Shown here one piece after another: positions 58,182-64,000 of a stretch of DNA of 64,000 nucleotides. The notes below the pieces were generated by a model that was given only the letters and a program-made list of their open reading frames with translations, did not search any database and was not told the DNA's origin. The position numbers were made by a program, and so were the translations under genes. Within the stretch, counting starts at the first letter, position 1; the number at the start of each line of letters is the position of its first letter. The DNA is from PALSA-612 sp963776735 (GTDB lineage Bacteria; Actinomycetota; Thermoleophilia; Gaiellales; Gaiellaceae). The stretch lies in contig CAVZNV010000021.1 of NCBI GenBank assembly GCA_963776735.1, forward strand, positions 248,001-312,000, read 5' to 3'.

Positions 58182-58802
58182 ATGGCCCTGCGAACCTCGC
58201 TGCTCTCGGACGCACTCGACAGTGCCGGCCGGCGACGTCAGTGCCTGGCTCCGGACGTCGTGCCGCTGAGCGGCGAGCGGATCGAGGGCCGTGCGTTCCC
58301 CCTCGTGCTCGAGCGCGTTTCCAGGCCGGCCGAGACGCCCTATCGCGGGCTGCTGGCAGCGCTCGACGCCGTCCCGGCCCGAGCGGTCGTCGTCGTTCCC
58401 GGCGGTCGCGCCGCCGACGCGGCGCTGTTCGGCGAGCTGATGGCCACCGCGTGCCTCGCGCGTGGCGGAGCCGGAGCCGTGTGCCAGGGCTTCGTGCGCG
58501 ACCTGTCAGAGGTGCGTGCGCTCGGCTTCCCGCTGTTCGGCTGCGGAACGGTTCCGTATGACCTCGACGGGCGGCTCGAGGTGGTCGGCCACGGGCAGGC
58601 GGTCGAGGTCGACTGCGTCCTCGTCGAGCCGGGTGCGCTCGTCGTCGGCGACGCAGACGGCGTGGTGATCGTCCCGCCGGACGTGGAGGCCGAGGTCGTC
58701 GCGGCCGCGCGGGAGAAGGCCGCACGCGAGGACGAGTTCCGCGCCGCGGTCGCCGCCGGGATGCTCCCCAGCGAGGCGTACGAGCGCTTCGGCGTTCTCT
58801 AG
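58182..58802 (+). CDS. RraA-like / HMG-CHA aldolase-fold protein
   Basis: 206 residues of the RraA/demethylmenaquinone methyltransferase-like family. GELMATACLARGGAGAVCQG followed by FVRD forms the ligand pocket, and VGDADGVVIVPP holds the metal Asp. Homologues include class II 4-hydroxy-4-methyl-2-oxoglutarate aldolases and oxaloacetate decarboxylases, more likely roles in an actinobacterium than RNase E inhibition. ATG 58182. The stop overlaps the convergent cupin gene by 4 bp. Confidence 0.85.
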   Translation: MALRTSLLSDALDSAGRRRQCLAPDVVPLSGERIEGRAFPLVLERVSRPAETPYRGLLAALDAVPARAVVVVPGGRAADAALFGELMATACLARGGAGAVCQGFVRDLSEVRALGFPLFGCGTVPYDLDGRLEVVGHGQAVEVDCVLVEPGALVVGDADGVVIVPPDVEAEVVAAAREKAAREDEFRAAVAAGMLPSEAYERFGVL

Positions 58803-59152
58803 GGCAGCGCGTTCCAGCGGTCGAGATAGTCCTCTCGAATCGGCTGGAAGATGTCGACCACGAGCGCGCCCTCGGGGCCGCCGTAGGCGGAGTGCTCGAC
58901 GCCGCCGGGGAGGACGTAGCCCTCGAGCGGTCCGAGCTCGTGTGCCTCGCCGTCGATCACGAGCGCCTGGATGCCGCGCAGGACGATGCCGAGCTGCTCG
59001 TGCGGATGGCTGTGGAGTGGGACGACGGCGTTCGGCTCGAGCTCGATCAGGTTGATCATCGCGCCGGCGCCGAAGAGCGGCCGCCCGGTCACTCCGGCGG
59101 CGAGCTCGAACGACTTCACGTCGTCGAAGCGGACGAAGACGGGCTCGGCCAC
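58799..59152 (-). CDS. small cupin protein
   Basis: 117-residue cupin. Motif 1 PLHSHPHEQLGIVLRG supplies metal-binding histidines and motif 2 is LPGGVEHSAYGG. No other domain. GTG 59152. It starts 7 bp after the stop of the ECF sigma gene on the same strand and could be co-transcribed with it. Confidence 0.83.
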   Translation of the reverse strand: MAEPVFVRFDDVKSFELAAGVTGRPLFGAGAMINLIELEPNAVVPLHSHPHEQLGIVLRGIQALVIDGEAHELGPLEGYVLPGGVEHSAYGGPEGALVVDIFQPIREDYLDRWNALP

Positions 59153-59159
59153 GGCGCGA

Positions 59160-60359
59160 TTATCTGCGAACGGCGCGGAGCTCGTCGAGGCGCCCGGTCA
59201 GGTAGCGCTGCTCCGGGCTCTCGGGCGCGAGTGCGAGCGCGCGCTCGTAGGCGGCGACCGCCTCGTCCGTCCGGCCGAGCCGGCGCAGCAGGTCGGCGCG
59301 CGCCGCGTGCAGCGAGACGTACCCGTCGAGCCCGTCGATGCCGTCGATCAGCTCCAGCCCATGCGCCGGGCCGTCTGCCATCGCGACCGCCGCCGCGCGG
59401 TTCAGCTCGACGACCGGCGACGGCGCGATGCGCGCGAGCTCCCCGTACAACGCCACGATCTGCGGCCAGTCGGTCTCCCGGTCCTCCGTGTGAAGTGCCG
59501 CGATCGCCGCCTGCAGCTGGTACGGACCGACGCGACGCAGCCGCAGCGCACGCTCGACCAGGTCGCGGCCCTCGGCGATCTGAGTGCGGTCCCAGAGCTT
59601 GCGATTCTGCTGCTCGAGCAGCACGAGCCGGCCGTCCAGGTCGGTCCGTGCCGCGCGCCGCGAGTCGTGCAGGAGCATCAGCGCGAGCAGGCCGAGCGCC
59701 TCCGGCTCGTCCGGCATCAGCGCGGCGAGCATTCGCCCCAGACGAATCGCCTCGGCGCAGAGGTCGTCGCGCCCGCGCGAGTAGCCCTCGTTGAAGACGA
59801 GGTAGACGACCGCCAGCACCGCGCCGAGCCTGTCCGGCAGCAGATGGTCGGGCGGAACGCGGAACGGGATGCCTGCGTCGCGGATCTTCCGCTTCGCCCG
59901 CACGAGCCGCTGAGCGAGCGTCTGCTCGCTGGTCAGGAACGCACGGGCGATCTCCTCGGTCGTCAGGCCGCCGAGCAGGCGGAGCGTCAGTGCGACCTGC
60001 GCTTCGCGGGCGAGCGCAGGGTGGCAGCAGGTGAAGATCAGCGCCAGCCGCTCGTCGGGGACGGTGCTGTCCATCTCGGCCTCCTCGTCGTCGTCGGCGT
60101 GAGATGCCGCGAGTCGCTCGAGCTCCGGCAGCTTCCCGGCCAGCGTGCGCTGGCGCCGCAGGCGGTCGATTGCCCGGTTGCGCGCGGCGGTCACGATCCA
60201 CGCGAGCGGGTTGGCGGGGACGCCGTCGCGCGGCCAGCGCTCGACCGCGACGGCGAACGCGTCCTGCACGGCGTCCTCGGCGAGGTCGACGTCGCCCGTC
60301 GCGCGGACGAGCGCCGCGACCGCTCGGGCCCAGTGCTCGCGGAAGACGTCCTCGATCAC
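59160..60359 (-). CDS. ECF sigma factor with C-terminal TPR-like extension (ECF42-type)
   Basis: 399 residues. The sigma-2 region is residues 1-75 (DLAEDAVQDAFAVAVERWP, NPLAWIVTAARNRAIDRLRR), sigma-4 about 110-165 (LRLLGGLTTEEIARAFLTSE). A long C-terminal extension follows with VYLVFNEGYSRG and RRVGPYQLQAAIAALH, TPR-like at the end (EAVAAYERALALAPESPEQ). Such C-terminally extended factors need the extension for activity and are often encoded next to DGPF/YCII proteins; none is seen here. No anti-sigma gene is adjacent. GTG 60359. Confidence 0.9.
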   Translation of the reverse strand: MIEDVFREHWARAVAALVRATGDVDLAEDAVQDAFAVAVERWPRDGVPANPLAWIVTAARNRAIDRLRRQRTLAGKLPELERLAASHADDDEEAEMDSTVPDERLALIFTCCHPALAREAQVALTLRLLGGLTTEEIARAFLTSEQTLAQRLVRAKRKIRDAGIPFRVPPDHLLPDRLGAVLAVVYLVFNEGYSRGRDDLCAEAIRLGRMLAALMPDEPEALGLLALMLLHDSRRAARTDLDGRLVLLEQQNRKLWDRTQIAEGRDLVERALRLRRVGPYQLQAAIAALHTEDRETDWPQIVALYGELARIAPSPVVELNRAAAVAMADGPAHGLELIDGIDGLDGYVSLHAARADLLRRLGRTDEAVAAYERALALAPESPEQRYLTGRLDELRAVRR

Positions 60360-60393
60360 GTTCGGAGGACGAACGGGGACGGCCAGATCGACA

Positions 60394-61157
60394 TCACGCC
60401 GGGTCGACGTAGTAGAGCGTGCGCTCGGCGGGACGGAAGCCGACGCGGGCGTAGATCGACTGCGCGGCGTCGGAGCCGGGCGACAGGAAGAGCAGCCCGG
60501 CTCCGCGCGCCGCGCCGCCGCGGGCAGCAGCAGCCGTCATCGCGCTGCCGATGCCGCGGTTGCGCGCGTGCTCGACGACGCCGACTCCGGCGACCTCGGA
60601 CAACTCATCGAGCGGCGGTGTCGCCGACGCGATCGCGACCGGCCGGCCGTCGAGCAGGCCGAGGAGGGCGACGCCCTCGGCAGCCGAGCGCCTCGCGACC
60701 CAGCCCTCGACGTCGGCGTCCGTCGCCTCCGGCGCGTCGGGCGATCCGAACGAGCGGTTGCCGACTGTGATCGCCGCCCGCGGGTCGCTTGCCGCCGGGA
60801 CGATCCCGAGCCCGGGCACGGCCGGCGGGTCGACCAGCTCGCCGGGCGGGCACGTCATCAGCGGCGCATCGAGCTCGACCTGGAACCCGGCCGCGTCGAG
60901 CGAGGCGGCGAGGTCGGGCGCGAAGCCGGCGACGTACTCGAGTCGGGGACGCCGCCCGCGCGAGCGGAACGTCTCGCGAAGCAGCTCCAGCGGCCCGCTC
61001 AGGTCGCCGCCGGCGGGCTCGTCGGGAATCGCGTAGTTGAGGTAAGGAAGCGGATCCGACGGACTGAAGAAGGCGGTGAACGGCGGCACGGGGACGGCCT
61101 CGTAGAACGCCGCGGCGGTCGCCCGGAGGTACGACTGGATGCGCTCGGCCTGCGTCA
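60394..61157 (-). CDS. GNAT-family N-acetyltransferase
   Basis: 254 residues. The C-terminal GNAT fold has VAGVGVVEHARNRGIGSAM (the R-x-x-G-x-G/A acetyl-CoA loop, here RNRGIGSA) and SIYARVGFRPAE. The N-terminal half (LRATAAAFYEAVPVPPFTAF) is typical of actinobacterial proteins with a degenerate first GNAT repeat. GTG 61157. The frame stays open far upstream, antisense to the genes at 61180-63990, and that part is spurious. Confidence 0.85.
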
Positions 61158-61179
61158 CGCGGTCGATTATCGTGGCCGC

Positions 61180-62649
61180 ATGGCGGTCGAGGCCCGAATC
61201 GCGCCTGAGCTGCTGCGCTCGCAAGCGTACGTCGACGGCGCCTGGGTCGACGCGGATTCCGGCGAGACGTTCCCGGTCGTCGATCCGGCGAGCGGCGAGA
61301 CGATCGTCGAGGTGCCGCGCCTCGGGGCGGCCGAGACGCGGCGGGCGATCGAGGCTGCGGCGCGCGCGTTCCCGGCCTGGAGCGGTCTGCTCGCGAAGGA
61401 CCGTGCGCGGATCCTGCGGAGGTTCGCGGAGCTGATGGCAGATCACCGTGAGGATCTGTCCGTGCTGATGACGCTGGAGCAGGGCAAGCCGCTCGCCGAG
61501 TCGCGCGCGGAGATCGACTACGCCGCCTCGTTCCTCGAGTGGTTCGCGGAGGAGGCGAAGCGCGTCTACGGCGACACGATCCCGGCGCCGTTGCCGGACA
61601 GGCGGATACTCGTGCTCAAGCAGCCGGTCGGCGTCACGGCCGGGATCACGCCGTGGAACTTCCCATCGGCGATGGTCACGCGCAAGGCGGCTCCCGCCCT
61701 GGCGGCCGGGTGCACGATGGTGCTGAAGCCGGCGGAGCAGACGCCGCTGTCGGCACTGGCACTGGCCGAGCTGGGCGAGCGGGCCGGGTTGCCGGCGGGC
61801 GTGTTGTCGATCGTTACCGGCGACGCGGAGGATGCACCCGCGATCGGCGGCGAGCTGACGTCGAGCCCGCTCGTGCGCAAGCTCGGGTTCACCGGCTCGA
61901 CGGCGGTCGGGAAGCTGCTGATGGAGCAGTGCGCGCGGACGGTCAAGAAGGTCTCGCTCGAGCTCGGCGGGAACGCGCCGTTCGTCGTCTTCGACGACGC
62001 CGACCTCGACGTCGTCATGCAGGCGTTCCTCGCGTGCAAGTTCCGCAACTCCGGCCAGACGTGCATCTCGGCGAACCGGATCCTCGTCCAGGGCGGCGTG
62101 TTCGACGAGGTCGCCGGGCGGTTGAGCGAGCTTGCGGGCGGGCTGCAGGTCTCGCCGGGCCTCGAGGACGGCGCGCAGGTCGGCCCGCTCATCGACGGCG
62201 ACGGCTTCGAGAAGGTCGCTCGGCACGTGGAGGACGCGGTCGTGCGCGGCGGCGAGGTACTCGTGGGCGGCTCCGCGCACGAGCTCGGTGGGACGTTCTT
62301 CCAGCCCACGGTGCTGACCCGCGTGACGACAGAGGCGGCCATGTCCTGCGAGGAGACGTTCGGCCCGGTCGCGGGGCTGATCCCGTTCGAGAGCGAGGAA
62401 GAAGCCGTGCGGATCGCGAACGACACGCCCTTCGGGCTGGCCGCGTACTTCTTCACGCGCGACTCCGCGCGCGCGTGGCGCGTCGGCGAAGCGCTCGAAG
62501 CCGGGATCGTGGCGCTGAATACCGGGTTCATCTCGACGGAGGTGGCGCCGTTCGGCGGCGTGAAGGAGTCGGGCATCGGCCGCGAGGGCTCGAAGTACGG
62601 ACTCGACGAGTGGATCGAGCTCAAGTACCTCGCGTTCGGCGGGCTCTAG
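61180..62649 (+). CDS. gabD: NAD(P)-dependent succinate-semialdehyde dehydrogenase-like
   Basis: 489-residue aldehyde dehydrogenase. ITPWNFPSAMVTRKAAPAL, VSLELGGNAPFVVFDDADL (Glu base), RNSGQTCISANRILVQ (catalytic Cys) and CEETFGPVAGLIPFES. The FVVFDDADLD and SGQTCISANR blocks are typical of the GabD group. Oxidises succinate semialdehyde or a similar semialdehyde to the acid. ATG 61180; divergent from the GNAT gene with a 22-bp gap. Confidence 0.88.
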   Translation: MAVEARIAPELLRSQAYVDGAWVDADSGETFPVVDPASGETIVEVPRLGAAETRRAIEAAARAFPAWSGLLAKDRARILRRFAELMADHREDLSVLMTLEQGKPLAESRAEIDYAASFLEWFAEEAKRVYGDTIPAPLPDRRILVLKQPVGVTAGITPWNFPSAMVTRKAAPALAAGCTMVLKPAEQTPLSALALAELGERAGLPAGVLSIVTGDAEDAPAIGGELTSSPLVRKLGFTGSTAVGKLLMEQCARTVKKVSLELGGNAPFVVFDDADLDVVMQAFLACKFRNSGQTCISANRILVQGGVFDEVAGRLSELAGGLQVSPGLEDGAQVGPLIDGDGFEKVARHVEDAVVRGGEVLVGGSAHELGGTFFQPTVLTRVTTEAAMSCEETFGPVAGLIPFESEEEAVRIANDTPFGLAAYFFTRDSARAWRVGEALEAGIVALNTGFISTEVAPFGGVKESGIGREGSKYGLDEWIELKYLAFGGL

Positions 62650-62692
62650 GCCACTCCCGGCTCGCGCGCGCCCGCGCGCCCGCGCGCGACAC

Positions 62693-62711
62693 TCCCCACC
62701 CTGGGTGGGGA
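62693..62711. terminator. perfect GC-rich hairpin after gabD-like gene
   Basis: Arms TCCCCACCC and GGGTGGGGA around a central T, 43 bp after the stop codon, followed by AGAAGAA rather than T. A second hairpin (CCAGGCA 62745-62751, TGCCTGG 62767-62773) follows. The rest of 62650-62910 has no convincing gene. Confidence 0.45.
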
Positions 62712-62910
62712 AGAAGAACCACCCGCCACCCGCGTTGAGCGTATCCAGGCAGCGCGCACGCGTCAGTGCCTGGACCGTGACGATTCTGTGACTTTTCTTG
62801 CGGCGGTGCCGCCGCCGCTCCGTAGACGTTGCCGCAGAAACGGCAGAGATCGCCCTGCGACAACTCCTTCGTCCACAGCGGTCCGGTGCGGCGCTCGTAG
62901 AATCGGCCGT

Positions 62911-63225
62911 GTGATCGTCGAGGAGCGCACCTACCACGTGATCACCGGCAAGCTGCCCGAAGTGGTGAAGATGTACGACGACGAGGGCATCGCTCTTCAG
63001 CAGGAGCACCTCGGCAACCTGCTCGGCTGGTTCACCGTCGACATCGGCGAGCTGTCGTCCGTCGTCAGCCTCTGGGGCTACGCCGACTACGGCGAGCGCG
63101 AGCGGCGTCGCGCAGCCCTCCAGGCCGACGAGCGCTGGAAGTCGTTCCTCGCGCGGCTCCAGCCGCTGCTTCACACGCAGTGGAACCGGATCATGGTGCC
63201 GACCTCGTTTTCCCCGATCCGCTGA
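62911..63225 (+). CDS. NIPSNAP-family protein
   Basis: 104 residues of the NIPSNAP dimeric ferredoxin-like family: VEERTYHVITGKLPEVVKMY, LGNLLGWFTVDIGELSSVV, LWGYADYGERERRRAALQAD and HTQWNRIMVPTSF. Function of bacterial members is not established; they often sit near catabolic dehydrogenases, as here. GTG 62911. Followed by a 27-bp palindrome and the SDR gene. Confidence 0.85.
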   Translation: MIVEERTYHVITGKLPEVVKMYDDEGIALQQEHLGNLLGWFTVDIGELSSVVSLWGYADYGERERRRAALQADERWKSFLARLQPLLHTQWNRIMVPTSFSPIR

Positions 63226-63226
63226 T

Positions 63227-63253
63227 GACCTTGCAACACTGTGTTGCAAGGTC
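63227..63253. repeat. 27-bp perfect palindrome between NIPSNAP and SDR genes
   Basis: Arms GACCTTGCAACAC and GTGTTGCAAGGTC around a central T, starting 1 bp after the NIPSNAP stop and ending 14 bp before the SDR start. It overlaps the region just upstream of the SDR ribosome site (AGAGAGG). It may be an operator, an mRNA hairpin or another REP family. Confidence 0.8.
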
Positions 63254-63267
63254 AGAGAGGCGGCCCG

Positions 63268-63990
63268 GTGAGCGAGGTGCTCGACGGAAAGGTCGCACTC
63301 GTCACGGGCGGCGCGCAGGGCATCGGCAAGGCGATCGCGGACGGGCTCGAAGTCGCCGGCGCGACGGTCGTCGTTGCCGACCTCAACCCGCCGGGCGGCG
63401 GCATTCGCGCCGACGTGTCCAGCGAGGCCGACGTCGAGGCGATGGTCGCCGAGACCGTCGACAGGCACGGCGGCCTCGACATCCTCGTCAACAACGCCGG
63501 CCTCTACGCGTCGCTGCCGATGCGGCCGTTCGAACAGATCCCGCTCGACGAGTGGCGGCAGGTGATGGACGTGAACGTCGCGTCGATGTTCCTGACCTGC
63601 CGTGCCGCAGTGCCCGTGATGCGTGAGCGCGGCGGCGGCAAGATCGTGAACATCTCGTCCGGTACGCCGTTTCGGGGCGTGCCCTTCCTGCTCCACTACG
63701 TGACCAGCAAGGGCGCGATCGTCGCGTTCACGCGCGCCCTCGCGAAGGAGCTCGGCAAGGACTCGATCCACGTCAACTGCGTCGCGCCCGGCTTCACCAT
63801 GTCCGACGGGGTCAAGGCCAACCCGGAAGTCGTCGAGAAGCTGCGCGACGTCTCGGTCGCCGCGCGCACGATCCAGCGCGACCAGGTGCCGGAGGACGTC
63901 GTCGCTGCAGTCGTGTTCTTCTGCAGCCCGGGCGCGGACTTCGTGACCGGACAGACAATGGTGATCGACGGAGGCCAGTACTTCCATTGA
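63268..63990 (+). CDS. SDR oxidoreductase
   Basis: 240-residue classical SDR. TGGAQGIG, VVADLNPPGGG, NNAGLYASLP, ISSGTPFRGVPFLL (Ser), YVTSK (Tyr/Lys) and CVAPGFTMSDGV, ending VIDGGQYFH. The VVADLN Asp indicates NAD preference. GTG 63268 with AGAGAGG 9-15 bases upstream. Likely a catabolic alcohol or hydroxyacid dehydrogenase with the NIPSNAP neighbour. Confidence 0.87.
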   Translation: MSEVLDGKVALVTGGAQGIGKAIADGLEVAGATVVVADLNPPGGGIRADVSSEADVEAMVAETVDRHGGLDILVNNAGLYASLPMRPFEQIPLDEWRQVMDVNVASMFLTCRAAVPVMRERGGGKIVNISSGTPFRGVPFLLHYVTSKGAIVAFTRALAKELGKDSIHVNCVAPGFTMSDGVKANPEVVEKLRDVSVAARTIQRDQVPEDVVAAVVFFCSPGADFVTGQTMVIDGGQYFH

Positions 63991-64000
63991 GGGTCATGCG

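Noticed and set aside
62621..62863. Minus-strand mini-frame starting MSQGDLCRFCGNVYG, with a CxxC pair
   Set aside because: One CxxC only, no ribosome site, and the frame soon becomes low-complexity Arg/Ala in the intergenic hairpin region. A true zinc-ribbon fragment is possible but unsupported.
61158..63987. A 1197-codon minus-strand open frame running from 63987 into the GNAT gene
   Set aside because: Only the last 254 codons look like protein. The rest is antisense to the semialdehyde dehydrogenase, NIPSNAP and SDR genes, is Arg/Asp/His-rich, and is open because of GC bias.

Overview
The window reads as high-GC actinobacterial chromosome. Genes are densely packed, GTG and TTG starts are common, operon junctions are mostly GTGA, ATGA, TGATG or TAGTG overlaps, and the one DnaA-type box seen has the actinobacterial form TTGTCCACA. 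Gene content (PGM1-type peptide ligase, MoxR/DUF58/VWA operon, split molybdenum hydroxylase, fused B12 diol dehydratase, PPOX-class oxidoreductase) suggests an uncultured soil lineage, possibly Thermoleophilia/Gaiellales. The lineage is an inference; no rRNA or housekeeping marker is present.

Layout. 0-8.4 kb: envelope genes (BrkB-type protein, Vps62-like secreted/membrane protein, two-TM ion channel, and a three-gene operon with two flippase-like proteins, one carrying a pseudokinase). 8.4-12.6 kb: a TIR-domain remnant beside a SLOG + 2TM (SLATT-like) nucleotide-sensor/effector candidate, then a frameshifted DUF4091-type glycosidase and an unknown gene. 12.8-17.5 kb: MoxR, DUF58, VWA, secreted protein, VWA operon. 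17.8-24.3 kb: orphan PGM1-like ATP-grasp ligase, adenosine deaminase-like/PLP enzyme/GFA operon, lutABC lactate-oxidation operon. 24.3-32.4 kb: a RAYT transposase, FAH hydrolase, MFS transporter, broken DUF4234 gene, CBS protein, chromate transporter, epimerase, and an aldehyde dehydrogenase + FAH-fold dehydratase pair that looks like the end of a sugar-acid pathway. 32.4-39.3 kb: ankyrin protein, two SDRs, a B12 diol dehydratase with fused large and medium subunits, tautomerase, cupin. 39.3-43.1 kb: a molybdenum hydroxylase whose Mo subunit is split over two genes. 43.1-48.4 kb: PPOX protein, GGDEF-EAL protein, subtilase with a Trp/Ser/Gly repeat tail. 48.4-51.5 kb: CoxD-, CoxE- and split XdhC-like genes, probably the maturation set for the hydroxylase. 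51.8-56.6 kb: msrB, a decayed propeller gene, SMP-30 lactonase, cysteine-hydrolase-like protein, zinc dehydrogenase, thioesterase. 56.6-64 kb: acyl-CoA synthetase, RraA-like protein, cupin, ECF sigma factor, acetyltransferase, semialdehyde dehydrogenase, NIPSNAP protein and an SDR.

The most striking non-coding signal is a dispersed 23-bp palindrome (arms GTCCGAGGGAC, single central A or T). It has 18 copies (9 exact) between 12.6 and 55.5 kb, almost all in gaps between genes. A single RAYT (REP-associated tyrosine transposase) gene lies between two of the copies. Together these look like a REP/RAYT system. In two intact genes (lutC and the diol dehydratase) the palindrome is translated as an in-frame C-terminal SEG[Q/L]SLG tail. 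A second family, with 167- and 237-bp copies and terminal inverted repeats, looks MITE-like, and one copy supplies the stop codons of both flanking genes. Two further palindrome families lie near 51.6 and 63.2 kb.
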